Notes: a model not told the origin generated them from the letters alone. A stretch of DNA of 64,000 nt from Amycolatopsis balhimycina FH 1894 (GCF_000384295.1 NZ_KB913037.1:7751533-7815532); one strand, 5' to 3'; positions 32,716-40,461 are shown, counted from the stretch's first letter. Translations and numbers: made by a program.

Positions 32716-33477
32716 GTGCTGTACTTGCTCATGAAGTGGGTGTTCCTCGGACCGCTGCTCAAGGCGCTCTGGCCGACCAAGGTCGTCGGCGCGGAGAACA
32801 TCCCCGAGACCGGCGGTGCGATCCTGGCCGGCAACCACCTGGCGGTCGCGGACTCGTTCTTCATGCCGCTGCGGGTCAAGCGCAAGGTGACCTTCCCGGC
32901 CAAGTCCGAGTACTTCACCGAGCCCGGCTTCAAGGGCACGCTCAAGAAGTGGTTCTTCACCGGCGTCGGCCAGTTCCCGATCGACCGGTCCGGCGGCAAC
33001 GCCGCGCAGGCCGCCCTCGACACGGCGACCCGCCTGGTGCGCGAGGGCCACCTCCTGGGCATCTACCCGGAGGGCACCCGGTCCCCGGACGGACGGCTGT
33101 ACAAGGGCAAGACGGGCGTCGCCCGGATCGCCCTGGAGTCCGGCGGCGTCGTGGTCCCGGTGGCGATGATCGGCACGGACAAGGTCAACCCGATCGGCTC
33201 GAAGATGTGGTGGCCCCGCCGTCTCGAGGTCCGGTTCGGCAAGCCCCTCGACTTCTCGCGCTACGAGGGCCTCGCGGGCGACCGCTTCATCGAGCGGTCC
33301 ATCACCGACGAGATCATGTACGCCCTGATGGAGCTGTCGGGCCAGGAGTACGTCGACATCTACGCGGCGAAGGCGAAGGAACTCCTCGCCGCCGAGGCCG
33401 CGGGCGTGAAGCCCGAAGTGCCTTCGCAGCCCGCCGCGCGTGACGCCGCCCGGGTGCCGGACTCGAAGGTCGGCTGA
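32716..33477 (+). CDS. 1-acyl-sn-glycerol-3-phosphate acyltransferase (PlsC family)
   Basis: A 253-residue acyltransferase with the catalytic motif NHLAVAD (HX4D), FPIDRSGGNAAQAAL (substrate-binding Arg) and YPEGTRSPDG (third block). It should acylate lysophosphatidate to phosphatidate at the membrane; the N-terminus has one hydrophobic segment (LYLLMKWVFLGPLL). GTG 32716 lacks a strong ribosome-binding site. The C-terminal 40 residues are Ala/Glu-rich. Confidence 0.88.
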   Translation: MLYLLMKWVFLGPLLKALWPTKVVGAENIPETGGAILAGNHLAVADSFFMPLRVKRKVTFPAKSEYFTEPGFKGTLKKWFFTGVGQFPIDRSGGNAAQAALDTATRLVREGHLLGIYPEGTRSPDGRLYKGKTGVARIALESGGVVVPVAMIGTDKVNPIGSKMWWPRRLEVRFGKPLDFSRYEGLAGDRFIERSITDEIMYALMELSGQEYVDIYAAKAKELLAAEAAGVKPEVPSQPAARDAARVPDSKVG

Positions 33478-33538
33478 CCGACTACGCTCCGCCTTCCTCC
33501 CCGCCACCACCCTCAACGGAGGCGCTTCGCGCCGCTGC

Positions 33539-33544
33539 TACCTT
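33539..33544 (+). promoter_or_regulatory. -10 box TACCTT of the exoribonuclease gene (leaderless)
   Basis: TACCTT ends six bases before GTG 33551; no ribosome-binding site is present between them. Confidence 0.45.
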
Positions 33545-33550
33545 CCCGAA

Positions 33551-34039
33551 GTGCGTTTTTTCTACGACACCGAGTTCATCGAAGACGGCGTGACGATCGA
33601 TTTGGTGTCGATCGGAGTGGTGGACGAGCGGGGCCGCGAGTTTTACGCGGTTTCGACCGAGTTCGACCCGGCCCGCGCGGGAGCGTGGGTCCGCGACCAC
33701 GTCCTGGACAAGCTGCCTTCGCCGGCGGACCCGGCCTGGCGCAGCCGCGAGAAGATCCGCACCGACCTGCTGGAGTTCTTCGGCAAGCCACCGGGCGGCA
33801 TCGAGCTGTGGGCCTGGTTCGCCGCGTACGACCACGTCGCGCTCGCCCAGCTGTGGGGCCCGATGCCGGCCCTGCCGAGGCAGCTGCCGCGCTTCACGCG
33901 CGACCTGCGTCAGCGCTGGGAGGACGCGGGGAAGCCGAAGCTCCCGGCGGCCCCGACCGACCAGCACGACGCGTTGGCCGACGCGAAGCACAACCTGGCG
34001 CGGTGGGACGTCATCGAGAGCTACTTCCCGCGCCGCTGA
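33551..34039 (+). CDS. 3'-5' exoribonuclease (Rv2179c-like, DEDD type)
   Basis: A 162-residue small DEDD nuclease: YDTEFIEDG (first D and E), FAAYDHVALAQLWG (second D), and TDQHDALADAKHNL (H and last D, DEDDh type). This matches the actinobacterial 3'-exoribonuclease family of Mycobacterium tuberculosis Rv2179c, which trims RNA 3' overhangs. GTG 33551 is six bases after a TACCTT box, suggesting a leaderless message. It is convergent to the DAHP synthase gene. Confidence 0.87.
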   Translation: MRFFYDTEFIEDGVTIDLVSIGVVDERGREFYAVSTEFDPARAGAWVRDHVLDKLPSPADPAWRSREKIRTDLLEFFGKPPGGIELWAWFAAYDHVALAQLWGPMPALPRQLPRFTRDLRQRWEDAGKPKLPAAPTDQHDALADAKHNLARWDVIESYFPRR

Positions 34040-34121
34040 CCTGCGGGCCGCGGGGGCGCCCCCGTCATCCACGCTACCGGCAGGTACCGACACTTCCCGC
34101 GGCTTGCCCCGGTTCGAACGT

Positions 34122-34170
34122 CGCGAATGACTCATTCGGGACCTCGCACGTCCCCAATGAGTCATTCGCG
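34122..34170. terminator. Long hairpin after the exoribonuclease gene
   Basis: A 15-bp stem (CGCGAATGACTCATT and its complement), one C-C mismatch, then GGGAC/GTCCC around a 7-base loop. Same architecture as 22877-22927, including the C-C mismatch, with different sequence. Core AATGACTCATT fits the AANGNCNCNTT family. Confidence 0.8.
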
Positions 34171-34203
34171 CCAGCCGGTCCTGCCGCAAGCCCCGGAACT
34201 GTC

Positions 34204-34239
34204 GGGGGTCCCCGGTAACGTGAAAACCGGGGGACCCCC
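34204..34239. terminator. Second hairpin, facing the DAHP synthase 3' end
   Basis: GGGGGTCCCCGGT pairs with ACCGGGGGACCCCC (one bulged base) across AACGTGAAA. It ends 15 bases before the DAHP synthase stop, so it probably terminates that leftward transcript. Confidence 0.65.
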
Positions 34240-34253
34240 AGGCCGGGGACCTC

Positions 34254-35336
34254 TCAGCGGCGCGCCCGCACGGCCGAGGCCAGCTCGTCCAGCAGCGGCG
34301 CGGTGTCATCCCACGCCAGGCACGCATCCGTGATCGACTGCCCGTAAGTGAGCTGCGCTGCGTTCCCCAGCGAAAGCTCCTGCCGCCCACCGGCCAGGAA
34401 GCTCTCCATCATCAGCCCGGAAATCCCGCGCTCACCAGCGGAAATCCGCGAAGCCAGCTCCCGCACCACGGCACCCTGCCGCACGTGGTCCTTGCCGCTG
34501 TTCCCGTGCGAAGCGTCGATGATCACCCGCTCCGGCAGGCCCGCCTTCGCCAGCCGGGCCAGCGTGCCGGCAACAGTCGAAGTGTCGTAGTTCGGGCCGC
34601 CGTTGTGGCCGCGCAGGATCACGTGGCAGTCCGGGTTGCCCGACGTCGTCAGCAGCGCCGCGAGGCCGTCGGTGTTGATGCCCGGGAACACGTGGCTCGC
34701 CGCCGCCGCGCGGGTCGCGTCGACCGCCACCTGGACGTCGCCCTCCGTCGAGTTCTTGATCCCCACCGGCATCGACAGCGCGCTGCACAGCTGGCGGTGC
34801 ACCTGGCTCGCCGCCGTCCGCGCGCCGATCGAGCCCCACGTCACGATGTCGGAGATGAACTGCGGCGTGATCGGGTCGAGGAACTCGCACCCGACCGGCA
34901 GCCCCAGCTCCGAGACGTCGAGCAGCAGCTTGCGTGCCATCCGCAGGCCCTTGTTGACGGCGAAGGTGCCGTCGAGGTCCGGGTCGTTGATCAGGCCTTT
35001 CCAGCCCAGCGTCGTGCGCGGCTTCTCGAAGTACACGCGCATCACGATGTGCAGGTCGTCGCGCAGTTCGTCGGCCTTGGACGCCAGCCGGCGGGCGTAG
35101 TCGAGCGCGGCTTCGGGGTCGTGCACCGAGCACGGGCCGACCACGACGAGCAGCCGGTCGTCCCGGCCTTCGAGGATGTCGACGGTGTCGGCGCGGCCCT
35201 GCCGCACGACCTTGGCGACGGCGGCGTCGGCCGGATGGTCTTCGCGCAGCAGCGCGGGCGAAATGAGCGGACTGATCGACTTCGTGCGCGCGGCGTCGAG
35301 GTCACCGATGGTGGCCGGTCCGACGGAGAGTGTCAT
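34254..35336 (-). CDS. 3-deoxy-7-phosphoheptulonate synthase, class I (AroG type)
   Basis: A 360-residue DAHP synthase: VVVGPCSVHDPEAALDYA (about 60), FEKPRTTLGWKGLINDP, AARTAASQVHR-like segment (IGARTAASQVHRQLCSALSM), IIDASHGNSGKDH and a C-terminal MMESFLAGGRQ. It condenses PEP with erythrose 4-phosphate, the first shikimate step. ATG 35336 is chosen because AGGAAGGA lies eleven bases upstream; GTG 35363 would put that site inside the gene. A leader peptide with aromatic codons and a hairpin precede it, so attenuation by aromatic amino acids is likely. Confidence 0.92.
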   Translation of the reverse strand: MTLSVGPATIGDLDAARTKSISPLISPALLREDHPADAAVAKVVRQGRADTVDILEGRDDRLLVVVGPCSVHDPEAALDYARRLASKADELRDDLHIVMRVYFEKPRTTLGWKGLINDPDLDGTFAVNKGLRMARKLLLDVSELGLPVGCEFLDPITPQFISDIVTWGSIGARTAASQVHRQLCSALSMPVGIKNSTEGDVQVAVDATRAAAASHVFPGINTDGLAALLTTSGNPDCHVILRGHNGGPNYDTSTVAGTLARLAKAGLPERVIIDASHGNSGKDHVRQGAVVRELASRISAGERGISGLMMESFLAGGRQELSLGNAAQLTYGQSITDACLAWDDTAPLLDELASAVRARR

Positions 35337-35381
35337 CGCGGGGTGGTCCTTCCTGGTGGACACCGACCCGCGGGGGACTCG

Positions 35382-35408
35382 CCGAGCCGGTTTCGAGATC
35401 CGGCTCGG
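35382..35408 (-). promoter_or_regulatory. Attenuator-like hairpin upstream of DAHP synthase
   Basis: CCGAGCCGG and its exact complement CCGGCTCGG enclose a 9-base loop. It lies between the leader-peptide stop and the DAHP synthase start. No T-run follows, so it may act by transcription pausing or by hiding a competing fold; both are inference. Confidence 0.55.
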
Positions 35409-35417
35409 GGGTGGTGG

Positions 35418-35483
35418 TCAGCGCAGGTTCACGCCGCCGTGCCCACCCGGGGCCGGCTTCGTAAACCAGAAATAGCGCTGCAC
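35418..35483 (-). CDS. Aromatic amino acid leader peptide, MQRYFWFTKPAPGGHGG...
   Basis: A 21-codon frame starting GTG 35483 and ending TGA 35418-35420: MQRYFWFTKPAPGGHGG then VNLR. Four consecutive aromatic codons (Tyr-Phe-Trp-Phe) lie at positions 4-7. A hairpin and the DAHP synthase gene follow, the layout of amino-acid attenuation. A TACGTT box ends six bases before the GTG, so the message may begin at the start codon. Ribosome stalling at YFWF when aromatic tRNAs are scarce would be the signal. Not tested; supported by codon content and position. Confidence 0.65.
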   Translation of the reverse strand: MQRYFWFTKPAPGGHGGVNLR

Positions 35484-35489
35484 GGGCTC

Positions 35490-35495
35490 AACGTA
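35490..35495 (-). promoter_or_regulatory. -10 box TACGTT of the DAHP synthase leader
   Basis: On the minus strand TACGTT ends six bases before the leader GTG, so transcription would start at or next to the leader's first codon. Confidence 0.45.
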
Positions 35496-35560
35496 GCACA
35501 GGGTCACCGGGGACCGATCCGGCAGGTGGTACGGCCTGCACCGATCAAGACGGGAGCCGC

Positions 35561-35566
35561 TACGCT
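35561..35566 (+). promoter_or_regulatory. Possible -10 box TACGCT of the phosphofructokinase gene
   Basis: TACGCT lies 52 bases before ATG 35619 in the divergent region shared with the DAHP synthase leader. No good -35 hexamer is seen. Confidence 0.3.
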
Positions 35567-35618
35567 GGCGGACGACGAAATGTGACTGTCATCTCCCGAG
35601 AACAGACGGAGGCTTCTC

Positions 35619-36644
35619 ATGCGTGTCGGTGTGCTGACCGGCGGCGGCGACTGCCCGGGGCTCAACGCGGTGATCCGCGCGGTGGTGCGCAAGGGCATCG
35701 AGGTGCACGGCTGGGACTTCGTGGGCTTCCGCAACGGCTGGAACGGCCCGCTCACCGGCGACAGCCGCCCGCTGGGCCTGAACGACGTCGAGGACATCCT
35801 CACCCGCGGTGGCACCATCCTGCGGTCCTCGCGCACCAACCCGTACAAGGTCGACGGCGGTGTCGACAAGATCAAGCAGGTCCTCGCCGACCAGGGCGTC
35901 GACGCGCTGATCGCGATCGGCGGCGAGGACACCCTCGGCGTCGCGAAGCGGCTGACCGACGACGGCATCGGCGTCGTCGGTGTACCCAAGACGATCGACA
36001 ACGACCTCGGCGCCACCGACTACACCTTCGGCTTCGACACCGCGGTCTCCATCGCGACCGAGGCGATCGACCGGCTGCACACCACGGCCGAGTCGCACCA
36101 CCGCGCGCTCGTGGTCGAGGTCATGGGCCGGCACGCCGGCTGGATCGCGCTGCACTCCGGCCTGGCCGGCGGCGCGAGCGTCATCCTGGTGCCGGAGCGG
36201 CACTTCAACGTCGACCAGGTCGTCTCCTGGGTCGAGCGCCGCTTCGAGAAGGAGTTCGCGCCGATCATCGTCGTCGCCGAGGGCGCGCTGCCCGAGGGTG
36301 GCGAGGAGAAGCTGCTCACCGGCGAGAAGGACGCCTTCGGGCACGTCCGCCTCGGCGGCATCGGCACCTGGCTGGCCGACGAGATCGCCCACCGCACCGG
36401 CAAGGAGTCCCGTGCGGTCGTGCTGGGCCACGTCCAGCGCGGCGGCACCCCGACTGCCTACGACCGCGTCCTGGCCACGCGCTTCGGCCTCCACGCCGTC
36501 GACGCGGTCGCGGACGGCGACTTCGGCGTCATGGTCGCCCTCAAGGGCACGGACATCGTCCGCGTGAAGCTGTCCGAGGCGACGGCCGAGCTGAAGACGG
36601 TCCCGGTCGAGCGCTACCAGGAAGCCGAAGTCTTCTTCGGCTGA
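35619..36644 (+). CDS. 6-phosphofructokinase, probably pyrophosphate-dependent
   Basis: A 341-residue PfkA-family enzyme: GGGDCPGLNAVIR (residues 8-20), GGEDT (101-105), PKTIDNDL (123-130) and MGRHAGWIAL. The residues that set donor choice are Asp104 and Lys124. ATP enzymes such as E. coli have Gly at both sites; the pyrophosphate enzyme of Amycolatopsis methanolica has Asp and Lys. PPi dependence is therefore predicted. It converts fructose 6-phosphate to fructose 1,6-bisphosphate. GGAGG precedes ATG 35619. Confidence 0.88.
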   Translation: MRVGVLTGGGDCPGLNAVIRAVVRKGIEVHGWDFVGFRNGWNGPLTGDSRPLGLNDVEDILTRGGTILRSSRTNPYKVDGGVDKIKQVLADQGVDALIAIGGEDTLGVAKRLTDDGIGVVGVPKTIDNDLGATDYTFGFDTAVSIATEAIDRLHTTAESHHRALVVEVMGRHAGWIALHSGLAGGASVILVPERHFNVDQVVSWVERRFEKEFAPIIVVAEGALPEGGEEKLLTGEKDAFGHVRLGGIGTWLADEIAHRTGKESRAVVLGHVQRGGTPTAYDRVLATRFGLHAVDAVADGDFGVMVALKGTDIVRVKLSEATAELKTVPVERYQEAEVFFG

Positions 36645-36653
36645 GCCAAGGTT

Positions 36654-36702
36654 CGTGAAGGCCACCTTGAGGAACTTGAAGTTCCTCAAGGTGGCCTTCA
36701 CG
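36654..36702. terminator. Perfect 22-bp hairpin between PFK and ammonia-lyase-like genes
   Basis: Left arm 36654-36675 (starts CGTGAAGGCCACCTTGAGG) pairs perfectly with 36681-36702 across TTGAA. It is ten bases after the PFK stop and 17 before the convergent stop. Core AAGGCCACCTT fits the AANGNCNCNTT family. Confidence 0.85.
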
Positions 36703-36719
36703 TCTTTCCGGTCAGGGCG

Positions 36720-38153
36720 CTAAATGCGGGCCAGCCGGTCGAGGATGCCGACCGCGGCGGCGATGTCGCCGGTCAGCGGACGGTCGTCGACGCTCCCGTC
36801 CAGCACCGCCGACGCCGCTTCGAAAGCGTCGCGCACCGGGAGGTCCACCAGATCGGCCTCCCGCATGCGCAGCGCGCGGACCGCCGCCACCAGTTCACAC
36901 GCCAGCACCTGCTGGTAGGCCGAGCACGCCGCCGTCGCCGCGCGGGCCGCCTGCGTCGAGAAGCTCGCGTGGTCCTCGATGCCGCGGGACACCACCGCCG
37001 TGCCGAGCGTCGCCGGCAGGGCCGCTTGCCGCAGCTCCGTCAGGGCGTCGTGGGCGACGTACTCCAGGATCATCACGCCGGAACTGCCCGGCGGGCCCGC
37101 CGCGAGGAACGGCCGCAGCCCGGTGAACTCCGGCTCGACCAGGTCGCCCAGCCGCGCCACCGACAGCTCCGCCACCTGGTGGACGGTCGCCCGGGCCTGG
37201 TCCAGCGCCGTCGACACGTACGCCGTGTGGAAGTGCGCGTGGTGGTAGGCGTCGCCGTGCACCGTCGAGATCATCGGGTTTTCGGTGCTCGCGTTGATCT
37301 CCACGGCGAGGACGTCCCGCAGGTAGTGGATCGCGTCCAGTGCCGGGCCCTGCACCTGCGGGAACGCCCGCAACCCGAAGGGGTCCTGGACCCGGCGTCC
37401 CGGCTTCGGCGTGTGGTGCATGCCCAGCAGCCGCCGCATCTCCGCCGCGCACGCGACCTGCCCCGCGTGCGGACGCGCTTCGTGCACCGGAGTCGCGTAC
37501 GCCTCGGGGTTGCCGTCGAGCGCGACGTACGTCAGTGCCGCGACGGCGTGGCTCGCCCGGGTCAGCGTGTTCAGCCGCATCGCCGCGAGCGTCGCTTCGG
37601 CGAGCGTGGCGGCGTTGCTGCTCATGAACGCCAGCGCGTCACCCGCCTGCACCGGGACCGGCGGCACGTGCCCGGTCACCCACGGCCGCTCGCCGGTGAG
37701 CGCCAGCGCGGTCTCGGCCAGCGGCGCCAGGTCACCGGTGCCGATCGAGCCGAGCCGGTGCACCAGCGGCAGCGCGCCCGTCCGGACCGCGTCGGCCAGC
37801 GCGCCGATCAGCTCGGGGCTGATCCCCGACCGGCCGGTCAGCAGCTGGTTGAGCCGGATCAGCATCATCGCCCGCACCTGGCCGTCCGGCATCGGGTCTC
37901 CGCTGCCGCCCGCGTGGCTGCGCAGGAGCCGCAGCCCGTGTTCGGTCGAGTGCGCGACGGTGTCGTCCTTGTTGGCCCCGACGCCGGTGGTCCGGCCGTA
38001 GACCACCCGCCGGGTGCTGAGTTCGTCCGCGAGCTTCCACGCGTGCTCGGCCGCGCGCAGGGCGGCGATCGAGACGTCGATATCCAGCGGACCGGTGCGC
38101 GCGGCGGTCACCACGTCCGCGCACCGCAGGGTCCGGCCGTCGACCCGGATCAA
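36720..38153 (-). CDS. Aromatic amino acid lyase-like protein (HAL/PAL fold) with altered MIO motif
   Basis: A 477-residue protein with the histidine ammonia-lyase fold: VYGRTTGVGANKDD (Tyr loop, about 51), SSNAATLAEA, VQDPFGLRAFPQVQG (Arg), NASTENPMI and GIEDHASFST (Glu). The MIO site is unusual: where lyases have GSVGASGDLAPL, this has GSIGTGDLAPL (about 135-145). One residue is missing and no Ala-Ser-Gly triad remains. It may lack the MIO cofactor or use Thr139 differently. TTG 38153 is chosen because GGAAGGAGG lies six bases upstream. It is 34 bases downstream of the globin-fusion gene, so probably cotranscribed. Confidence 0.8.
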   Translation of the reverse strand: MIRVDGRTLRCADVVTAARTGPLDIDVSIAALRAAEHAWKLADELSTRRVVYGRTTGVGANKDDTVAHSTEHGLRLLRSHAGGSGDPMPDGQVRAMMLIRLNQLLTGRSGISPELIGALADAVRTGALPLVHRLGSIGTGDLAPLAETALALTGERPWVTGHVPPVPVQAGDALAFMSSNAATLAEATLAAMRLNTLTRASHAVAALTYVALDGNPEAYATPVHEARPHAGQVACAAEMRRLLGMHHTPKPGRRVQDPFGLRAFPQVQGPALDAIHYLRDVLAVEINASTENPMISTVHGDAYHHAHFHTAYVSTALDQARATVHQVAELSVARLGDLVEPEFTGLRPFLAAGPPGSSGVMILEYVAHDALTELRQAALPATLGTAVVSRGIEDHASFSTQAARAATAACSAYQQVLACELVAAVRALRMREADLVDLPVRDAFEAASAVLDGSVDDRPLTGDIAAAVGILDRLARI

Positions 38154-38187
38154 GGGCAGCCTCCTTCCGACTGCCCTCACTATGCGG

Positions 38188-38826
38188 CTAGGGCGCCGGT
38201 GGCTGCCAGGGCGGTACCGTCCAGTCCCAGTGCGGCACGGGTTCGTGCAGGTCGGGCTCGGCACCGGGCGCCGAGAAGAGCACGGCGAGCCGGCTGCCCC
38301 ACTCGAGGTAGCCCGCGAACGCGGCCCGGAACTCCGGGTCGCCGGGCAGGCCGGCCTCGTCGGCGGCGTCGAGCAGCAGGCTCACCCACCGGCGGCGCTG
38401 CTGCTCGGTGATCCCGCGGCCGAGGTGGCGGCCGATCATGTGGGCGTGCCCGCCGTGACCCGCGGAGTAGCCGGACGGCCCGCCGAAGACCTCGCCGAGC
38501 CAGACCGCGACGTGCTCGGCGTGGTGGGCGTCCATGTGGCGGAACACCGGTTCGAGCAGCGGGTCTTCGAGGACGTGGCCGTAGAAGATCGTCAGCAGCC
38601 TGACGAGGGCCTCGCGGCCGCCTGCCCACTCGTAGAGCGTGGGAGTGGTGGTCTCGTACCGCTCGGGTTCACTGTCGGGCGTGAAGCCCTCGATGTCGGC
38701 GAAGGGGGCTTCGGCTCGCACGAGGTACCGGCCGGCGCCCCGCTCGAACCGGTGCCCGGCGGCGGCTTTTTCGAAGTCCGCCCGCGCGGTTTCTGGCACG
38801 GTGTAGCGGAGGTATTCGACGATCAC
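38188..38826 (-). CDS. Antibiotic-biosynthesis-monooxygenase-like / group II truncated hemoglobin fusion
   Basis: A 212-residue fusion. Residues 1-50 (VIVEYLRYTVPETARADFEK, then GRYLVRAEAPFADIEGF) form a shortened ABM ferredoxin-like domain; residues about 63-180 are a truncated globin (REALVRLLTIFYGHVLEDPL, then PVFRHMDAHHAEHVAVWLGE and HMIGRHLGRGITEQQRRRWV, with the proximal His in GRHLG). ABM-globin chimeras are known in streptomycetes. The ABM part here is about half length. GTG 38826 is the start of the conserved part. It heads an operon with the ammonia-lyase-like gene and is divergent from an HxlR regulator. Confidence 0.8.
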   Translation of the reverse strand: MIVEYLRYTVPETARADFEKAAAGHRFERGAGRYLVRAEAPFADIEGFTPDSEPERYETTTPTLYEWAGGREALVRLLTIFYGHVLEDPLLEPVFRHMDAHHAEHVAVWLGEVFGGPSGYSAGHGGHAHMIGRHLGRGITEQQRRRWVSLLLDAADEAGLPGDPEFRAAFAGYLEWGSRLAVLFSAPGAEPDLHEPVPHWDWTVPPWQPPAP

Positions 38827-38894
38827 CGGTCCAGGCAACCAGCGGCGGCCCGGCCGGGCAACCACGTACTTTCCGGTGCGTAGGGGAGAACGGG

Positions 38895-39227
38895 ATGAAG
38901 CGCTACCACTGCGCGGCCGAGCTGGCCGTCGACCTGATCGGCGGCAAGTGGAAACCGGTGATCCTCGCGCACCTCAAGGAAGGCGCCCACCGCTACGGCG
39001 AACTGCGGCGCCGGATGCCGGGTGTGAGCGAGAAGATGCTGACCCAGCAGCTGCGCGAGCTGGCGGCGGACGGCATCGTCCGCCGCGAGGAGTTCGACGG
39101 CCGGGTCCCGCACGTGGAGTACCACCTGACGGAGGTCGGCGAGGAGCTCCGCCCGGCCCTGCAGGCGCTGTACGAATGGGGCGAGCGTCGCGCGGCGGAC
39201 CGCGGCATCACCTTCGACCACCCCTGA
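38895..39227 (+). CDS. HxlR-family transcriptional regulator
   Basis: A 110-residue winged-helix regulator: YHCAAELAVDLIGGKWKPVI, then LKEGAHRYGELRRRMPGVSE and KMLTQQLRELAADGIVRREE, the HxlR signature. The N-terminal Cys7 (KRYHCAAE) is the position used for redox or electrophile sensing in some family members. It is divergent from the globin-fusion gene with only 68 bases between them; two direct GGCAACCA copies lie there and may be its operator. ATG 38895 follows GGGGAGAA. Confidence 0.88.
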   Translation: MKRYHCAAELAVDLIGGKWKPVILAHLKEGAHRYGELRRRMPGVSEKMLTQQLRELAADGIVRREEFDGRVPHVEYHLTEVGEELRPALQALYEWGERRAADRGITFDHP

Positions 39228-39250
39228 GCGCGACCAGCGGCTCTCCGAAC

Positions 39251-39303
39251 GTCATGAACGACTCTTTCCTGTCGTCGGATGACAGGAAAGAGTCGTTCAT
39301 GAC
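39251..39303. terminator. Perfect 23-bp hairpin between HxlR and ArsR genes
   Basis: 39251-39273 (starts GTCATGAACGACTCTTTCC) pairs perfectly with 39281-39303 across GTCGGAT. It ends 13 bases before the convergent ArsR-type stop. It is almost identical to 29119-29163 and shares core AACGACTCTTT. Confidence 0.85.
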
Positions 39304-39315
39304 ATCCCGGGCCCG

Positions 39316-39624
39316 TCAGCGCGGGTCGGTGGCGTCCAGGCGGCGCTCCAGCGCGTCGAGCCGGTCCGACCAGAAGCGGCGGTACGGCGCCAGCCAGGCG
39401 TCGACCTCCGCCAGCGGCTCCGGCCGCAGCGCGTAGCACCGGCGCTGCGCCGCCACCCGCACCGTGACGAGCCCCGCTTCGCGCAGCACGCGCAGGTGCT
39501 TCGACACCGCCGGCTGGCTCAGGTTCAGCTCGTCGACCAGCTCGCCCACCGAGCGCTCGCCGTCCCGCAGCAGGTCCAGGATGGTCCGGCGCCGGGGTTC
39601 GGCCAGCACGTCGAAGGTCCGCAT
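39316..39624 (-). CDS. ArsR/SdpR-family transcriptional regulator
   Basis: A 102-residue winged-helix protein: RTFDVLAEPRRRTILDLL, GERSVGELVDELNLSQPAVS and KHLRVLREAGLVTVR. No cysteine metal site is visible, which fits the SdpR-like non-metal subgroup. ATG 39624 is the natural start; the frame stays open upstream into the divergent DUF2461 gene. The C-terminus (LAPYRRFWSDRLDALERRL) is like regulators paired with SRPBCC/AHSA1 genes, but none is adjacent. Confidence 0.85.
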   Translation of the reverse strand: MRTFDVLAEPRRRTILDLLRDGERSVGELVDELNLSQPAVSKHLRVLREAGLVTVRVAAQRRCYALRPEPLAEVDAWLAPYRRFWSDRLDALERRLDATDPR

Positions 39625-39706
39625 CACCCCTGGAATGTGCTCCGCGGGGCATATTCCTGTCAAGGAATGTCGACCTCCGCGGCGGAACTTGCCGGTGCCT
39701 CCGTTT

Positions 39707-40384
39707 ATGGTCGCGGGCGTGAAGTTCAGCGGATTCGGCGAGTACGCCATCGACTTCTACGACGGCCTCGTGGAGGACAACTCGAAGCCCTACTGGGACG
39801 ACCACGTCGAGACGTACAAGAACGACGTCCGGGCACCCATGGAGGCCCTGCTGGCCGAGCTGGCCCCCGAGTTCTCCGACGGCTTCGGCGACCCCAAGGT
39901 GTTCCGCCCCTACCGCGACGTCCGCTTCGCCAAGGACAAGACGCCGTACAAGACGCACTGCGGCGCGGTGATCGAGCAGGGCCGCGGCGGCGGCGCGTAC
40001 TACGTCGAGGTCGGCCCGGACGGCCTGCGCGTCGGCGGCGGCTGCTTCCACCTGGAGTCCGACCAGCTCATCCGGTTCCGGCAGGCCGTCGACACCGAGC
40101 TGCACGGCGAGGCGCTGCGGAAGATCCTCGCGAAGCTCGAACGCGCCGGCTGGGAGGTCAAGGGCGACCGGCTGAAGTCGAAGCCCCGCGGGTTCGACGC
40201 CGGCCACCCCCGGCTCGACCTGCTGCGGCACCGGTCGGTCTACGCCGTGCGCGGCTGGGAGCCCGACGACGTGCTCCACGAGCGCGCCGCCCTCGACCGG
40301 GTCCGCAAGGCCTGGCGGCAGCTGCGCGAGTTCAACGAATGGGCCCGCGACCGGATCGGGCCAAGTGAACGGCCGCGCCGTTAG
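39707..40384 (+). CDS. DUF2461 domain protein (TIGR02453 family)
   Basis: A 225-residue protein: FSGFGEYAIDFYDGLVEDNS, WDDHVETYKNDVRAPMEALL, then KVFRPYRDVRFAKDKTPYKT and YYVEVGPDGLRVGGGCF. These are the DUF2461 landmarks. The biochemical function is unknown; the family is cytoplasmic and widespread. ATG 39707 is used; GTG 39719 in frame is possible. It is divergent from the ArsR-type gene. Confidence 0.85.
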   Translation: MVAGVKFSGFGEYAIDFYDGLVEDNSKPYWDDHVETYKNDVRAPMEALLAELAPEFSDGFGDPKVFRPYRDVRFAKDKTPYKTHCGAVIEQGRGGGAYYVEVGPDGLRVGGGCFHLESDQLIRFRQAVDTELHGEALRKILAKLERAGWEVKGDRLKSKPRGFDAGHPRLDLLRHRSVYAVRGWEPDDVLHERAALDRVRKAWRQLREFNEWARDRIGPSERPRR

Positions 40385-40461
40385 TGTGAGTTGACCTGGG
40401 GACTCTCTGAACACTTTCTTGAACATTCGGTATCGGTACAGACGAACGCGCGAAGAGAGAC

